Assembly: GCF_017696085.1 (NCBI RefSeq)
Contig: NZ_JAAORH010000001.1
Coordinates: 839,855-903,854, forward strand
Source: Prochlorococcus marinus XMU1410
GTDB lineage: Bacteria; Cyanobacteriota; Cyanobacteriia; PCC-6307; Cyanobiaceae
Reading direction: 5' to 3'
Length of the DNA: 64,000 bases
Below, one piece after another: positions 25,262 to 37,472 of this stretch. Under the pieces are notes generated by a model. It saw only the letters and a program-made list of their open reading frames with translations, ran no database searches and had not been told where the DNA came from. The translations under genes were made by a program, and so were the position numbers. The stretch's first letter is position 1; the number at the start of each line of letters is the position of its first letter.

Positions 25262-28200
25262 ATGTTTACGCAGGTCCGCTCAGCAAACCGCAGAGTATCT
25301 CCTGTTGAGGATAACAAACACAAAGTTGTAATAAAAGCAGTTTATGTTGTCCTTGAGCCACAATACCAAAATTCCTTAACGGAAGCTGCAAAGTCAATAA
25401 ATCAGATGAATGGGCCAATAGGTATAGACCTTAGTGGCTACCTTATCGAAGAACTTAGGAATGATAGTAATTTTGAAGACTTTAAAGAAGATATAGCTAA
25501 TGCAGATATATTCGTTGCCTCTCTAATTTTCATTGAAGACCTTGCTCAAAAAGTTGTTGATGCAGTATCTCCATTTAAAGACAAACTCAAAGCATCAATT
25601 GTTTTCCCCTCCATGCCAGAGGTAATGAGATTAAATAAGCTGGGTTCATTTAGTATGGCCCAACTTGGTCAATCTAAAAGTATTATTGGAGATTTAATAA
25701 AAAAGAAAAAAGAATCTGATGGAGCAAGTTTCCAAGATTCTATGTTGAAGTTATTAAATACACTACCTTCAATACTTAAATATCTACCAGTAGAAAAAGC
25801 TCAAGATGCTAGAACATTTATTCTGAGTTTTCAGTACTGGTTAGGTGGTACCACTGAGAACTTAAAAAACTTTTTGTTAATGATTTCTGAAAAATATGCA
25901 GTTTCAGAGAAAATAAAAGATCAAATAGAAGAATTCAAAATTCAAGACCCTGAAACATTCCCAGATTTAGGAATTTGGCATCCTCTTGCTCCATGCATGT
26001 TTGAAAGTCTTAAAGAATATCAAAATTGGGAAAATAATAGGAAAGATTTAAATCCTAAAGATGAAAAAACTCCAACAATAGGTTTAGTGCTTCAAAGGAG
26101 TCATATCGTTACGGGTGATGATGCTCATTACGTTGCCGTTATTCAAGAATTGGAATACAGAGGTGCGCGCGTACTACCAATCTTCTGTGGAGGTCTAGAT
26201 TTTTCTAAACCAGTTAATGAATTTTATTATGATTCCATAAATAAGGATCAACCTATAGTAGATGGAGTTGTATCTCTAACAGGATTTGCATTAGTTGGTG
26301 GGCCAGCAAGACAAGATCATCCTAAAGCTATTGAAGCCTTAAAAAGGTTAAACAGACCATATATGGTTGCACTTCCATTAGTCTTCCAAACCACACAAGA
26401 ATGGGAAGATAGCGATTTAGGTTTACACCCTGTTCAGGTGGCACTTCAGATTGCAATTCCGGAGCTTGATGGTGCTATTGAACCTATTATTCTCTCAGGT
26501 CGTGATGATGCTACAGGTAAGGCGCATACTCTCCAAGATCGAGTTGATGTAATAGCTGAAAGAGCAATAAAATGGTCAACTTTAAGAGTTAAACAAAGAA
26601 AGGATAAAAAATTAGCAATCACAGTATTTAGTTTTCCACCAGACAAAGGAAATGTTGGTACGGCAGCATACTTGAATGTTTTTGGTTCAATTTATAGAGT
26701 ACTCCTTGAAATGAAATCGAAAGGTTATCAAATAGATGAACTTCCTAGTAATTCAAAAGAATTAATGGAAAAAGTAATTAATAATCCTGAAGCGATGGAC
26801 GGCTCTCCCGAGTTAAATATTGCTCATAAGATGTCAGTAAAAGAATACGAAGAGTTCACACCATATTCACAAAGACTTGAAGAGAATTGGGGTAAACCTC
26901 CTGGGAACCTAAATAGTGACGGACAAAATCTTCTTATTTATGGTAAACATTTTGGAAATGTTTTTATAGGTGTTCAACCTACATTCGGTTATGAAGGTGA
27001 TCCAATGAGGTTACTTTATTCTAGAAGTGCTAGTCCTCATCACGGTTTTGCTGCTTATTACACCTATGTAGAAAAAATCTGGGGAGCTGATGCTGTTCTT
27101 CATTTTGGAACCCACGGATCACTTGAATTTATGCCTGGTAAACAGATGGGCATGAGTGAAACTTGCTATCCTGATTCTCTTATTGGATCATTACCTAATT
27201 TGTATTACTATGCTGCTAATAATCCATCTGAAGCAACAATCGCTAAAAGAAGAGGTTACGCATCAACAATTAGCTATTTAACTCCTCCAGCAGAAAATGC
27301 AGGACTCTATAAAGGACTTAAAGAACTAAGCGAACTTGTTGGTTCTTATCAGCAACTAAGAGAAAATAGTAGGGGTATTCAAATAGTTAATGCAATAGTC
27401 GAGACTTCTAAACAATGTAATCTTGACAAGGATGTGGAGCTCCCTTCAAAAGATGTAGAAGAACTCTCAATAGATGAAAGAGATTTATTTGTTGGTAATA
27501 TCTATAAACAGTTGATGGAAATTGAAAGTAGATTATTACCATGCGGTCTTCATACTATTGGAGAAGCTCCAACAGCAGAAGAAGCTGTTGCAACTCTTGT
27601 AAATATTGCATCTTTAGAAAGAGAACAAGAGGGATTAAGATCTCTTCCAGGACTGCTTGCCGAATCCATGGGTCTTACTATTGAACAAATTTATGATGGT
27701 AATAATAAAGGTGAACTCAAATTTGTAGAGTTAAATGAAAAAATCATAAAGACAGCAAGAGAGTCTATTTTTGCGATGGTCAACTCTTTGAATATTGTTG
27801 ATGGCAGAGTTTATTTAGAAAAATCACTTCTTTCCAAATTGTTTGACTTTCTTAAAGTATTTGGTCTAAATTTACCCACCCCTTGGCTAAGAGTCTGTAA
27901 CTTAAATGGATTTAATGAAGTTAACCAGAAGGAATTAAATAAATTATTTGATTACTTACTTTTCTGTCTGGAACAGGTCTGCGCAGACAAGGAGATGGAT
28001 AGTCTCATTAAAGCACTAGATGGAAATTATGTTTTACCGGGACCAGGTGGAGATCCCATAAGAAATCCAGGTGTTTTGCCAAGTGGTAAAAATATCCATG
28101 CACTTGATCCTCAATCAATCCCAACTACAGCAGCAGTAGCTGCAGCAAAGTCTGTTGTAGACAAATTAATTGAAAGACAAAAGGAAGAGCAAGGAACTTG

Positions 28201-29272
28201 GCCTGAAACAATAGCTTGTGTTTTATGGGGTACTGATAACATCAAAACCTACGGAGAATCACTAGCACAAATCTTATGGTTTGTTGGGGTAAAACCAAAA
28301 CCAGATTCTGTTGGAAGAATTAACAAACTAGAATTAATCCCTTTAGAAGAATTAGGTAGGCCAAGAATAGATGTGGTAGTTAACTGTTCAGGAGTATTTA
28401 GAGATCTATTTATAAATCAAATGGCATTAATAGATCAAGCAGTTAAATTAGCAGCTGAAGCTGATGAACCATTGGAATCTAATTTTGTAAGGAAACATTC
28501 ACTAGAACAAGCAGAAAAAGAAGGCACTTCTATCAGAGAAGCTTCAGCGAGAGTATTCTCTAATGCAAGTGGAAGTTACAGTTCAAATGTTAATTTAGCC
28601 GTAGAAAATTCAACATGGGAGGAAGAAAATGAATTACAAGAAATGTATTTATCACGAAAAACATATGCTTTTAATGCCGATAATCCAGGCGAGATGAATC
28701 AAAAAAGAGAGGTATTTGAGTCAGTAATGAAAACGGCAGATGTTACATTCCAAAACCTTGATTCTTCTGAGATTTCATTAACAGATGTAAGTCATTATTT
28801 TGATTCTGATCCAACAAAATTAATCAAGACATTAAGAGATGACGGGAAAGAACCAAGTAGCTACATAGCGGATACAACTACTTCTAATGCTCAAGTTAGA
28901 ACACTAGGAGAAACTATCCGATTAGACTCAAGAACAAAACTTTTAAATCCTAAGTGGTATGAAGGCATGCTCAAATCTGGCTACGAAGGAGTTAGAGAAC
29001 TTTCTAACAGACTCAATTACACTCTTGGTTGGAGTGCGACAAGTGGTCAAGTAGATAATTTTGTATATGAAGAAACTAATGAAACATTTATAAATGACGA
29101 AGAGATGAGGAAAAGATTAATGGATCTTAATCCTAATAGTTTCAGAAGAATAGTTGGAACATTGCTAGAAGTCAATGGTAGGGGATATTGGGAAACTTCA
29201 GATGAGAATATAGAACAGTTGAAAGAACTATACCAAGAGGTAGAGGATAAAATCGAAGGAGTTAAAGAATAA
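25262..29272 (+). CDS. chlH: magnesium chelatase subunit H
   Basis: 1336 aa, the large porphyrin-binding subunit of the Mg chelatase ChlHID, which inserts Mg2+ into protoporphyrin IX as the first step of the chlorophyll branch. CobN/ChlH segments are visible: an N-terminal domain, [20 protein letters not shown] near residue 277, [18 protein letters not shown] near 615 and [21 protein letters not shown] near the end. Full length. It acts upstream of AcsF, encoded 14 kb away. It converges with folP. Confidence 0.97.
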   Translation: MFTQVRSANRRVSPVEDNKHKVVIKAVYVVLEPQYQNSLTEAAKSINQMNGPIGIDLSGYLIEELRNDSNFEDFKEDIANADIFVASLIFIEDLAQKVVDAVSPFKDKLKASIVFPSMPEVMRLNKLGSFSMAQLGQSKSIIGDLIKKKKESDGASFQDSMLKLLNTLPSILKYLPVEKAQDARTFILSFQYWLGGTTENLKNFLLMISEKYAVSEKIKDQIEEFKIQDPETFPDLGIWHPLAPCMFESLKEYQNWENNRKDLNPKDEKTPTIGLVLQRSHIVTGDDAHYVAVIQELEYRGARVLPIFCGGLDFSKPVNEFYYDSINKDQPIVDGVVSLTGFALVGGPARQDHPKAIEALKRLNRPYMVALPLVFQTTQEWEDSDLGLHPVQVALQIAIPELDGAIEPIILSGRDDATGKAHTLQDRVDVIAERAIKWSTLRVKQRKDKKLAITVFSFPPDKGNVGTAAYLNVFGSIYRVLLEMKSKGYQIDELPSNSKELMEKVINNPEAMDGSPELNIAHKMSVKEYEEFTPYSQRLEENWGKPPGNLNSDGQNLLIYGKHFGNVFIGVQPTFGYEGDPMRLLYSRSASPHHGFAAYYTYVEKIWGADAVLHFGTHGSLEFMPGKQMGMSETCYPDSLIGSLPNLYYYAANNPSEATIAKRRGYASTISYLTPPAENAGLYKGLKELSELVGSYQQLRENSRGIQIVNAIVETSKQCNLDKDVELPSKDVEELSIDERDLFVGNIYKQLMEIESRLLPCGLHTIGEAPTAEEAVATLVNIASLEREQEGLRSLPGLLAESMGLTIEQIYDGNNKGELKFVELNEKIIKTARESIFAMVNSLNIVDGRVYLEKSLLSKLFDFLKVFGLNLPTPWLRVCNLNGFNEVNQKELNKLFDYLLFCLEQVCADKEMDSLIKALDGNYVLPGPGGDPIRNPGVLPSGKNIHALDPQSIPTTAAVAAAKSVVDKLIERQKEEQGTWPETIACVLWGTDNIKTYGESLAQILWFVGVKPKPDSVGRINKLELIPLEELGRPRIDVVVNCSGVFRDLFINQMALIDQAVKLAAEADEPLESNFVRKHSLEQAEKEGTSIREASARVFSNASGSYSSNVNLAVENSTWEEENELQEMYLSRKTYAFNADNPGEMNQKREVFESVMKTADVTFQNLDSSEISLTDVSHYFDSDPTKLIKTLRDDGKEPSSYIADTTTSNAQVRTLGETIRLDSRTKLLNPKWYEGMLKSGYEGVRELSNRLNYTLGWSATSGQVDNFVYEETNETFINDEEMRKRLMDLNPNSFRRIVGTLLEVNGRGYWETSDENIEQLKELYQEVEDKIEGVKE

Positions 29273-29283
29273 AAAAAAATCTA

Positions 29284-30138
29284 TTATTTTCTGTAAATCC
29301 TATCAGCCACTTTCAGGATTTGATAATTTAGTTTGACGTTGTGAACTCTCACAATATCAATATTAAATTGAGAACAAAGACAACTTATTGCAAGTGTTCC
29401 TATATCCCTTTCTTTTGGATTTTTCTCATTCAAAATTTCTCCTATAAATCTTTTCCTAGATGCACCTATCAAAATTGGAAAATTCCATTTTTTAAATAAA
29501 TCTAAGTTTCTCAAGATTTCCAAATTATGAATGATATCCTTCGAGAAGCCAATTCCAGGATCCAATATTATATTTCTTTTAGATATATTTTTTTCTAAAG
29601 CATTATTTATTAAATTATCAAGCGAGCACTTAACTTCACTCAATACATTTTCGTAATTAGAGAGTTGATTCATATTTTGACTATTACCGCGACTATGAGT
29701 TATGACGAATGGACAGTCGAATTTTGATACAACATCCAAAATATTTATATCTCTTCTTCCTCCCGTGACATCATTTATCCAATTAGCTCCATTTAAGAGA
29801 GCTTCATAAGCCACATCAGAATTAAAAGTATCAATAGAAATTAAAACATCTGGATATTCAGATTTTATTAATTTCAGATATGGGATCAACCTTTTTATTT
29901 CTACACTAGAGCCAACTTCTTCAGCCCCAGGTCTAGTACTTTGAGCACCAAGATCAATAACATCAACTCCATTACTCAAGAAATGATTTACTTGATCTAA
30001 AACTTTTTTTGAAGAGTTTAATTCCCCACCATCACTAAATGAATCAGGAGTTAAATTTATAACTCCCATAATTGAAGTTTTTTGCCCCCAGCCTTTTGGC
30101 CATGGATTTTTCTTATTGATAATTTGCAATTCTTGCAA
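29284..30138 (-). CDS. folP: dihydropteroate synthase
   Basis: 284 aa TIM-barrel enzyme joining 4-aminobenzoate to dihydropterin pyrophosphate in folate synthesis. Both family signatures are present: [15 protein letters not shown] near residue 25 and [15 protein letters not shown] near 60; also [10 protein letters not shown] and GASRKRF for pterin-phosphate binding. Its start overlaps the 3' end of tpiA by 26 bases, so the two genes share an mRNA. Confidence 0.95.
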   Translation of the reverse strand: MQELQIINKKNPWPKGWGQKTSIMGVINLTPDSFSDGGELNSSKKVLDQVNHFLSNGVDVIDLGAQSTRPGAEEVGSSVEIKRLIPYLKLIKSEYPDVLISIDTFNSDVAYEALLNGANWINDVTGGRRDINILDVVSKFDCPFVITHSRGNSQNMNQLSNYENVLSEVKCSLDNLINNALEKNISKRNIILDPGIGFSKDIIHNLEILRNLDLFKKWNFPILIGASRKRFIGEILNEKNPKERDIGTLAISCLCSQFNIDIVRVHNVKLNYQILKVADRIYRK

Positions 30139-30838
30139 AACTGTTCGGATCTAATGAAGCCCCTCCAACTAACACCCCATCTATATCACTCATTGACATG
30201 ATTTCGTCAATATTACTAGGTTTAACAGATCCTCCATATTGAATAATTACACCATCAAAACCTATTAATTTCCGAATCAAAGAACATATTTTGTTAGCGT
30301 CTTTTGCTTCACATGTTTTACCAGTGCCAATAGCCCATATTGGTTCATAGGCAACAATTAAATTAGATGGATCTGTATTTTCTAATCCTTGTTCAACCTG
30401 TCTAGTAATGACCCTATCAGCTTCTCCTCTCTCTCTTTGTTCTAATGTTTCCCCAACACAAACTATTGGAGTAAGTCCACTAGATTGAGCAAAAACTGCT
30501 CTTTTATTAATTTGTTCATCACTTTCACTAAAATATTTTCTTGGTTCACTGTGTCCAACGATTGCATATGAAACACCATGTTCAAGAAGCATTTTTGGAG
30601 ATATCTCTGCAGTAAATGCTCCTTGATCTTCCCAATGAATATTTTGACTAGAAATATCTAAATAATCAAAATCAGAATGATCAGAAAAGGTTGAAATAGC
30701 TGTAAAAGGTGGAGCAATAACGACTTTACGATCGTCTTTTATGTTTTTTATTAAAGGAATAAATTCTTCTAAATAGGATTTAGCTTCAGCACAAGTCATG
30801 TGCATTTTCCAATTACCAGCAATTACAGATTGTCTCAA
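30113..30838 (-). CDS. tpiA: triosephosphate isomerase
   Basis: 241 aa TIM-barrel enzyme that interconverts glyceraldehyde-3-phosphate and dihydroxyacetone phosphate in the Calvin cycle and glycolysis. Active-site residues: Lys in GNWKMHMT (11), His in [12 protein letters not shown], Glu in [14 protein letters not shown]. The usual GHSERR reads GHSEPR here, a mild change beside the active site. The phosphate-binding GGSVKPSN and [10 protein letters not shown] are intact. Upstream of and overlapping folP. Confidence 0.95.
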   Translation of the reverse strand: MRQSVIAGNWKMHMTCAEAKSYLEEFIPLIKNIKDDRKVVIAPPFTAISTFSDHSDFDYLDISSQNIHWEDQGAFTAEISPKMLLEHGVSYAIVGHSEPRKYFSESDEQINKRAVFAQSSGLTPIVCVGETLEQRERGEADRVITRQVEQGLENTDPSNLIVAYEPIWAIGTGKTCEAKDANKICSLIRKLIGFDGVIIQYGGSVKPSNIDEIMSMSDIDGVLVGGASLDPNSFARIANYQ

Positions 30839-30890
30839 AATACTATCTCCAAGAAAAATATACTAATACAAAGTGAGTTGAATAAGCTAA

Positions 30891-31067
30891 CTATTCAAAA
30901 ATTAATTCATTTTTTAGAAATATTACTTTATCTCCTTTGTTTAACTTCCTTCCTCTTCTAGTCTCAATTACACCATTAACCTCAACAGAACCGGATTTAA
31001 TAAAAATTTTTGCTTCGCCACCAGAAGATACTAAATTTTTCCATTTTAAAAATTGATCTAATTTCAT
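30891..31067 (-). CDS. S4-domain RNA-binding protein, 58 aa
   Basis: 58 aa from the ATG at 31067 (MKLDQFLKWKNLVSSGGEAK). It is a lone S4 domain: GGEAKIFIKSGSVEVNGVIETRRGRKLNKGDKVIF, like E. coli YbcJ and bacterial RlbA-type proteins that bind structured RNA or the ribosome. The frame stays open upstream to 31145 but that part is unlike the family and would overlap the divergent ABC transporter start, so the internal Met is preferred. Confidence 0.8.
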   Translation of the reverse strand: MKLDQFLKWKNLVSSGGEAKIFIKSGSVEVNGVIETRRGRKLNKGDKVIFLKNELIFE

Positions 31068-31126
31068 TGTTTTTATACCCAAAGATATTGATAAAGTAGG
31101 ATAAACAATTATATATATATAATATC

Positions 31127-32833
31127 TTGAGACTAATACCACCACTCAGACCATATTCAAATAGGTTTATAAAGGGTTTTATATGCATGCTTATTTACGT
31201 AGCTTGTTGGCCTTTATTAGCTTATTTAGCTGGAAACTTAATCCCAGCGATTGGCTCTGGTGATCTCTCAAAAGTTTCTAGCATAATAATTAAGTCTTTA
31301 TTTGTATTTTTAGTTCAAAAAACTGCTCAATTTGGACAGGATGTTTTCATAGCAAAACCATCATTAGAAATTAGTGAAGTAATGAGAGGAAATTTATTTA
31401 ACAAAATTCAAAAAATAAAGATTAATTCTGTTGAAAAGATTTCGGCTGGAGATATTACATATAGACTTACAGAAGATGCAGACAGAGTAAGCGAGGTTAT
31501 TTATAAAACTGCTCAAGATACTATTCCGTGTATCTTACAATTATTAGCGGTAGTAATATACATGTTTTATTTAGATTGGTCACTCACATTATCAACGTTT
31601 GTTTTAGCACCATTAATTATTCTTTCTGTAAATAGTTTTGGAAGAAGAGTTTTATTAGCATCTGAAAAAAGTCAAGAATCGACAAGTAACTTAGCTGGAT
31701 TAATAGGTGAATCTATAAATGGGATGTCGACGATAAGAGCTTTTGCTGCTGAAAATTGGATTGAAAATAGATTTCATAAGAGATTAATTGCCAATAAAAA
31801 AGCAAAATATAAAACATTAAAATTACTTGCATTTCAGCATCCAGTTGTAGGCTTTGTAGAAGCATTTGGAATATTAGCAATATTGGGTTTAGGAGCCGCA
31901 AGGATTAATTTAGGACTTCTAACTAGTGAAGAATTTAGTAGTTTTTTTGCTGCTATATTGATGCTTATTGATCCAATAAGCCATGTAAGTACTAATTTTA
32001 ATGACTATAAACAAGCAGAAGCATCAATAAAAAGGCTAAAAAATATTAATCAAGAGCCTATAGAAGATGATAAGGAAAATTTAATAAGATTATCAAATAT
32101 TAAAGGCAATATACTTTTTAAGAATGTTGATTTTGAATATAAGAAGGATAATCAAGTTCTTAGAAATATAAATTTAGAAATTAATAAAGGAGAAGTTATT
32201 GCTTTTGTAGGAGCTTCAGGAGCTGGGAAAAGTACGATGATGGCTTTGATATTGAAATTTATAACTCCAAATAATGGAGACATCTTTATTGATGATAAAA
32301 ATCTAAAATTTTTAAATACAAAAGATATAAGAAAAAATATTGCACTAGTACAACAACAGCCTTTTTTATTTTCAGGAAAAATTATTGATGTAATAAGAAT
32401 GGGTAGAAGTTATACAAAAGAAGAAGTTGTTGAATCAGCAAAAAAAGCAAATGCTCACAACTTTATTCAAAATCTTCCTGATAATTATGAAACTAAGATA
32501 ACTGAAAGGGGATCAAATTTCTCAGGTGGTCAAATCCAGAGGATAGCAATCGCCAGAGCAATACTAGGGAACCCATCCATCCTTCTTTTAGATGAGGCTA
32601 CAAGTGCATTAGATGCAGAATCAGAGGCAGAAGTTCAAGAAGGACTAAATAGAGCCATGAAAAATAGAACTGTTATTATAATTGCTCATAGATTAGCCAC
32701 TACACAAGGGGCAGATAAAATAGTTGTCTTCAATAAGGGCGAAATTATGGAGGTTGGGAAACATATTGATTTGCTAGATAAAAAAGGAATTTATAAAGAA
32801 TTATGTGAAAAACAATTGATAAAAAAATTATAA
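31127..32833 (+). CDS. ABC half-transporter (MsbA-type exporter)
   Basis: 568 aa, with an N-terminal six-helix exporter domain (about 1-300) fused to an ATPase domain: Walker A GASGAGKST near residue 363, Q-loop ALVQQQPFLF, signature FSGGQIQRIAIARA, Walker B ILLLDEATSALD, H-loop IAHRLATT. It must homodimerise or pair with another half. Substrates of this type include lipids, peptides and drugs; none can be named. The start is TTG at 31127, needed to keep the first helix; an ATG lies 20 codons later. Confidence 0.88.
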   Translation: MRLIPPLRPYSNRFIKGFICMLIYVACWPLLAYLAGNLIPAIGSGDLSKVSSIIIKSLFVFLVQKTAQFGQDVFIAKPSLEISEVMRGNLFNKIQKIKINSVEKISAGDITYRLTEDADRVSEVIYKTAQDTIPCILQLLAVVIYMFYLDWSLTLSTFVLAPLIILSVNSFGRRVLLASEKSQESTSNLAGLIGESINGMSTIRAFAAENWIENRFHKRLIANKKAKYKTLKLLAFQHPVVGFVEAFGILAILGLGAARINLGLLTSEEFSSFFAAILMLIDPISHVSTNFNDYKQAEASIKRLKNINQEPIEDDKENLIRLSNIKGNILFKNVDFEYKKDNQVLRNINLEINKGEVIAFVGASGAGKSTMMALILKFITPNNGDIFIDDKNLKFLNTKDIRKNIALVQQQPFLFSGKIIDVIRMGRSYTKEEVVESAKKANAHNFIQNLPDNYETKITERGSNFSGGQIQRIAIARAILGNPSILLLDEATSALDAESEAEVQEGLNRAMKNRTVIIIAHRLATTQGADKIVVFNKGEIMEVGKHIDLLDKKGIYKELCEKQLIKKL

Positions 32834-32863
32834 TCTTATTTTATGTATTAAAAATTTAAATCT

Positions 32864-33082
32864 ATGAGTGAAAACAAAAATGATTCTGACAATCCAGTTT
32901 TAACCTTTGAGGGGAAAACGTATTTGATTAAAGAACTTTCTGATGACATAAAAGAAACTATAAAAGGATTACAAATAGCAGAAACACAACTTAAAATGCA
33001 TGAAGATACTTTGAAATTACTATCTATTAGTAGAAACTCATTAGCCAACCAATTAAAGGAAAAACTAAAAAAATTAGAGTGA
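32864..33082 (+). CDS. DUF6447-like small protein
   Basis: 72 aa. The sequence starts MSENKNDSDNPVLTFEGKTYL, followed by an ELSDDIKETIKGLQIAE segment and a coiled-coil-like region (TQLKMHEDTLKLLSISRNSL) ending in lysine-rich KEKLKKLE. This fits the small DUF6447 family of marine cyanobacteria. Function unknown. It follows the ABC transporter by 30 bases and converges with carB. Confidence 0.65.
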   Translation: MSENKNDSDNPVLTFEGKTYLIKELSDDIKETIKGLQIAETQLKMHEDTLKLLSISRNSLANQLKEKLKKLE

Positions 33083-33086
33083 ATAA

Positions 33087-36000
33087 TTAATGATTATGGA
33101 TTTCTTGTAGAGAATAAGTATCAATTTTACTACTTTGCAAAGCTTTGATAGCTTTAATTGCTGCCTTTGCTCCAGGAATGGTTGTAAATGTTGGAATATT
33201 ATATTCCAAAGCAGCGCGTCTTAAATACGCATCGTCATGAAGAGCTTGAGAGTCTATTGGAGTATTAATTATTAATTGGACAAGGCTAGAACGAATTAAA
33301 TCTTCTATATTTGGCCTTCCTTCATGTACTTTCAGTACTTCTTCAACTTGAATGCCTAAGTCTACTAAGTATGAGGCTGTACCTTTAGTTGCGATTAATT
33401 TAAATCCTAAATTCAACAATTCCATGGCAATTTCATCAAGATTTTTTTTATCCAAATCATTAGTAGATAAAAAGGCTACACCTTCAGAAGGAACACCATT
33501 TCCTGCTGCTAATTCCGACTTAGCATAAGCAATTCCGAAGTCTTTTGCTAAACCCATTACTTCTCCAGTAGATTTCATTTCAGGGCCTAGAAGAGTATCA
33601 GATCCAGGAAATCTTTTAAAGGGTAAAACTGCTTCTTTTACTGCCTGATATTTTGGAGAAAATTCTTTGGTGAAATTAATATCTTCTAATGTCAAACCTT
33701 GCATTAACTGGGTAGCTAATTTTGCAACAGGTTTACCTATTGCCTTTGAAACAAATGGGACAGTTCTAGAAGCTCTTGGATTTGCCTCAAGAATAAATAA
33801 TTTATTTTCTTTATTATTTAAATTTATCACTGCAAATTGCAAATTAATCAACCCAATAACATTTAGCCTTTTTGCAATTAACTTAGTCCAGTTTTTAACA
33901 TTATCTATAGTTGACGCTGAAAGAGAAATAGATGGTAAACAACAAGCAGAATCTCCGGAATGAATTCCTGCAGGTTCCACATGTTCCATTAGACCAGCTA
34001 TTACAACTGATCCTTCTGAATCACATAAAGCATCAACGTCTATCTCAATAGCATTGTTTAAATATTGATCTAGAAGGATTGGATGGTCAGGAGAAACCTT
34101 AACTGCTTCAGAGATATATCTCGATAATTCATTTTCATCTTTAACAATTTCCATTGCCCTTCCTCCTAAAACATAAGAAGGTCTTACAACCAAGGGGAAC
34201 CCTATATTTTTTGCTACTATTTCTGCTTCACTTTGATTACGTGCAATACCGTTTAATGGTTGTCTAATATTTAATTCTTCAAGTATTTTTGTAAATTCCT
34301 CTCTATCTTCTGCCAAATCGATAGATATTGGTGAAGTTCCAAGAATTTTTGATCCAGTTCTGACCCCATCATTAGATTTAAGCCATTCAAATAAGGGTAA
34401 TGATAATTTTAGGGGGGTTTGACCTCCAAATTGAACAATCAAACCATAAGGATTTTCAGCTTCTACTATGTTGAGCACATCTTCCAAAGTTACAGGCTCA
34501 AAATATAAAATATCGCTAGTATCGTAATCTGTTGATACTGTTTCAGGGTTACTATTAACCATTATTGTTTTATAACCACTTGTAGAAGCTTGATATGATG
34601 CATGACAACAACAGTAATCAAATTCTATCCCCTGACCAATTCTGTTTGGACCTCCTCCTAGAATCATAATTTTTTTTGATTCGCCATTTTCTGAGATCTC
34701 GCTATCAAAAATTTGTGAATTATGATTTATGAAAGATTCTTCGAAAGTTGAATAATGATAGGGAGTTGAGGATGAAAATTCTGCTGAACAAGTATCAACA
34801 GTTTTATAAATTGGTATTATGTTAAGTTTTTTTCTATATCTTCTCACTTCAAAAAACTCAGAATTAGTTAACTTTGCTATCTGGTGATCTGAAAAGCCTA
34901 ATTGTTTAGCATGTAACATCAAATCCCTATCTAAATCATACAGTTCCTTGTCTTTCAAAAAATCATTTTCAAAATTAAAAATATTACGTAATTTCTCGAT
35001 AAACCAAAAATCTATATTTGTAACTTCATGAATATAAGAATTAGTTTTCCCAAGCTGCATAGCTTTTTTAATTAAAAGAATTCTTTCAGATGTTGGTTTT
35101 CTTAAACAATTTTTAATGTGACTCTCATTTTTAAATTCTCCAAGTGAATCAGATTCCCATCCAAAAATACCTACTTCTAATGACCTTAGTGCTTTCTGAA
35201 ATGATTCCTCAAAAGAGCGGCCTATTGCCATTGTCTCACCAACAGATTTCATCGCAGTGCTCAAAGTATTAGAAGAGCCTTTAAACTTTTCAAAAGCAAA
35301 TCGTGGAATCTTAGTAACTACATAATCAATTGATGGCTCAAAACAGGCAGGTGTTTTTTTTGTAATATCATTAATAATTTCATCAAGTGTATATCCAACA
35401 GATAATAAAGCTGCAATCTTAGCTATGGGAAATCCAGTTGCTTTACTTGCCAAAGCAGAGGATCTACTAACACGGGGATTCATTTCTATGACAATTACTT
35501 CTCCATTAGATGGATTTATTGCAAATTGAATATTACTGCCTCCTGTTTCAACGCCTACCTCTCTAATAATTTTTAATGACAGATCTCTCAATCTCTGGTA
35601 CTCCTTATCTGTTAAAGTCTGTGCAGGTGCTACAGTAATCGAATCTCCAGTATGGACACCCATTGGGTCTAGATTTTCAATACTGCAAACTATTACTACA
35701 TTGTCAGCGGTATCTCTCATTACCTCTAGCTCAAACTCCTTCCATCCAATAAGTGATTTTTCAATCAATATTTGATTACTAGGACTTTCTTCTAAACCTG
35801 ATTTACATAACTCGACAAATTCTTCAAGGTTAAAAGCAATTCCACCTCCTACACCACCTAATGTAAATGCAGGCCTTATTATCAAAGGATAGGAACTAAT
35901 TTTTTTTGATACCTCAATAGCTTCATCCAGGTTAGAAGCAATACCAGATGGGCAAACATTTACATTTATTTTTTCCATGGATTCTTTAAACAATTTTCTA

Positions 36001-36383
36001 TCTTCAGCTTTATTAATAGCTCTTAAATCAGCACCAATTAATTCAATATTATTTTCTTTTAAAAAATCTGATTCTGATAATTTAACCGCAAGATTCAAAG
36101 CAGTTTGGCCTCCCATAGTGGGAAGAATCGCATCAGGTTTTTCTCTTAAAATGATCTGAGAAACAATTTCAGGAGTCAAGGGTTCAATATATGTTTTGCT
36201 TGCGATTTCAGGATCAGTCATTATTGATGCTGGATTTGAATTTATTAAGACAATTTCATAACCAACATTTCTTAAAGCCTTGCAAGCTTGAGTACCAGAG
36301 TAATCAAATTCGCATGCTTGTCCTATAACAATAGGTCCTGAACCTAGAATAAGAATTTTTTTAAGATCACCTCTTTGAGGCAT
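33087..36383 (-). CDS. carB: carbamoyl-phosphate synthase large subunit
   Basis: 1098 aa, full length. It makes carbamoyl phosphate from glutamine-derived ammonia, bicarbonate and two ATP for pyrimidine and arginine synthesis, in complex with CarA. Two homologous ATP-grasp synthetase halves are visible: the first around residues 1-400 ([42 protein letters not shown]), the second around 560-950 ([34 protein letters not shown]), and an allosteric MGS domain at the end ([16 protein letters not shown]). It stands alone on the minus strand. Confidence 0.96.
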   Translation of the reverse strand: MPQRGDLKKILILGSGPIVIGQACEFDYSGTQACKALRNVGYEIVLINSNPASIMTDPEIASKTYIEPLTPEIVSQIILREKPDAILPTMGGQTALNLAVKLSESDFLKENNIELIGADLRAINKAEDRKLFKESMEKINVNVCPSGIASNLDEAIEVSKKISSYPLIIRPAFTLGGVGGGIAFNLEEFVELCKSGLEESPSNQILIEKSLIGWKEFELEVMRDTADNVVIVCSIENLDPMGVHTGDSITVAPAQTLTDKEYQRLRDLSLKIIREVGVETGGSNIQFAINPSNGEVIVIEMNPRVSRSSALASKATGFPIAKIAALLSVGYTLDEIINDITKKTPACFEPSIDYVVTKIPRFAFEKFKGSSNTLSTAMKSVGETMAIGRSFEESFQKALRSLEVGIFGWESDSLGEFKNESHIKNCLRKPTSERILLIKKAMQLGKTNSYIHEVTNIDFWFIEKLRNIFNFENDFLKDKELYDLDRDLMLHAKQLGFSDHQIAKLTNSEFFEVRRYRKKLNIIPIYKTVDTCSAEFSSSTPYHYSTFEESFINHNSQIFDSEISENGESKKIMILGGGPNRIGQGIEFDYCCCHASYQASTSGYKTIMVNSNPETVSTDYDTSDILYFEPVTLEDVLNIVEAENPYGLIVQFGGQTPLKLSLPLFEWLKSNDGVRTGSKILGTSPISIDLAEDREEFTKILEELNIRQPLNGIARNQSEAEIVAKNIGFPLVVRPSYVLGGRAMEIVKDENELSRYISEAVKVSPDHPILLDQYLNNAIEIDVDALCDSEGSVVIAGLMEHVEPAGIHSGDSACCLPSISLSASTIDNVKNWTKLIAKRLNVIGLINLQFAVINLNNKENKLFILEANPRASRTVPFVSKAIGKPVAKLATQLMQGLTLEDINFTKEFSPKYQAVKEAVLPFKRFPGSDTLLGPEMKSTGEVMGLAKDFGIAYAKSELAAGNGVPSEGVAFLSTNDLDKKNLDEIAMELLNLGFKLIATKGTASYLVDLGIQVEEVLKVHEGRPNIEDLIRSSLVQLIINTPIDSQALHDDAYLRRAALEYNIPTFTTIPGAKAAIKAIKALQSSKIDTYSLQEIHNH

Positions 36384-36490
36384 AATTTAAACCTTCATTT
36401 ATCTCATGCTACTTATAAATCATCAGATGTTAATCAAGTTACTTGAAAAGCAACATTTGTTTCTATAGTATTGAAAGAAATTGATTTTTT

Positions 36491-37129
36491 ATGAGCGAAC
36501 TTCAGCGACTTAAAAGTTTGTTGCCTCCTGAGAATGAAAGTTGGGTATTTGTTGAAGCTGCTGCGGCTATAGATCCACCTTTAATAACACTTGAGGAAAT
36601 CGGTCGTGACGAAGTAGAAATTCAAATAGATTTAGATGAATGGGATAACTTTGCTATTGACCATAGAAATTTATTATTTTGGCACGAGGTTGGAAAAATC
36701 CAAAATGACTCAATTCCCAGAGATGGATGGGAAATGGCTGCTCTTGCTATTGGACTTGGAGGCGCGATTGGAGAATTGTGGGTGCAAGATGGTTTACTTT
36801 TATTACTTGCTCTTGGCTTATCAAGTTTTGCAGGATATAGATTATATTTAAAAAATAATTCTGAAAAAAAGCTTCAAGATGCTATCTATGCAGATGAAAG
36901 AGCTATAGATCTTGCTTGTAGATTCGGTTACAGCGTTCCAAATGCATATAAAAGTCTTGGAGGAGCATTAAAGGAGTTAATAGAAAAGACAAGAAAAAAG
37001 AAAAATAGAAGTTTCTTTGAAGATAGATTAGATGCCTTAAGAAAAAGTGCAGAAAAAGCAAGATCAGAATTATCTCAGCAAGAAGGTTCAGAAAAATCAG
37101 TTTCAAGTGAAAATGTTTATGGACAATAA
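36491..37129 (+). CDS. DUF3318 family membrane protein
   Basis: 212 aa. N-terminal acidic, soluble region (LLPPENESWVFVEAAAAIDPPL, LEEIGRDEVEIQID), two adjacent hydrophobic segments around residues 80-115 (WEMAALAIGLGGAIGE; GLLLLLALGLSSFAGYRL) and a charged coiled-coil-like C-terminus rich in Arg and Lys. This layout is the cyanobacterial DUF3318 family. Its last bases overlap the rsfS start. Function unknown. Confidence 0.75.
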   Translation: MSELQRLKSLLPPENESWVFVEAAAAIDPPLITLEEIGRDEVEIQIDLDEWDNFAIDHRNLLFWHEVGKIQNDSIPRDGWEMAALAIGLGGAIGELWVQDGLLLLLALGLSSFAGYRLYLKNNSEKKLQDAIYADERAIDLACRFGYSVPNAYKSLGGALKELIEKTRKKKNRSFFEDRLDALRKSAEKARSELSQQEGSEKSVSSENVYGQ

Positions 37130-37463
37130 AAGTTTGGTTTTAATGGCAGCTAAAGCATGTGATGAAAAAAAGGCAAGAGATATAAAACTTATAAAAATTG
37201 ACAAAGTATCATTTATAAGCGAGTGGATTTTGATTGCAGAAGGATTATCTGACGTGCAGGTTAGATCTATAACTAATTCTGTAGAGGGAGAGCTTAGAGA
37301 GAAGGCTAAAGTTGAACCGATACGAAAAGAAGGGGTTAACGAAGCGAAATGGGCTCTACTTGATTATGGTGATTTGATCGTGAATATTTTTCAACCAGAA
37401 ATAAGAAAATACTATGACCTTGAATCATTCTGGAGTAATGGAGATAATCTTGTATTTCCATAA
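37119..37463 (+). CDS. rsfS: ribosomal silencing factor RsfS (Iojap)
   Basis: 114 aa, starting MDNKSLVLMAAKACDEKKARDIKL when begun at the ATG at 37119; an ATG two codons earlier (37113) is also possible. RsfS binds protein uL14 on the large ribosomal subunit, blocks 50S-30S joining and lowers translation in stationary phase or starvation. Family signatures: the DKVSFISEW, RSITNSVEG and AKWALLDYGDLIVNIFQPE segments. It overlaps the DUF3318 gene by 11 bases, which favours coupling. Confidence 0.9.
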   Translation: MDNKSLVLMAAKACDEKKARDIKLIKIDKVSFISEWILIAEGLSDVQVRSITNSVEGELREKAKVEPIRKEGVNEAKWALLDYGDLIVNIFQPEIRKYYDLESFWSNGDNLVFP

Positions 37464-37472
37464 TTTTATTTT

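Noticed and set aside
31068..31145. N-terminal extension of the S4 protein
   Set aside because: Unlike the S4 family and overlaps the divergent ABC transporter start; internal Met is preferred.
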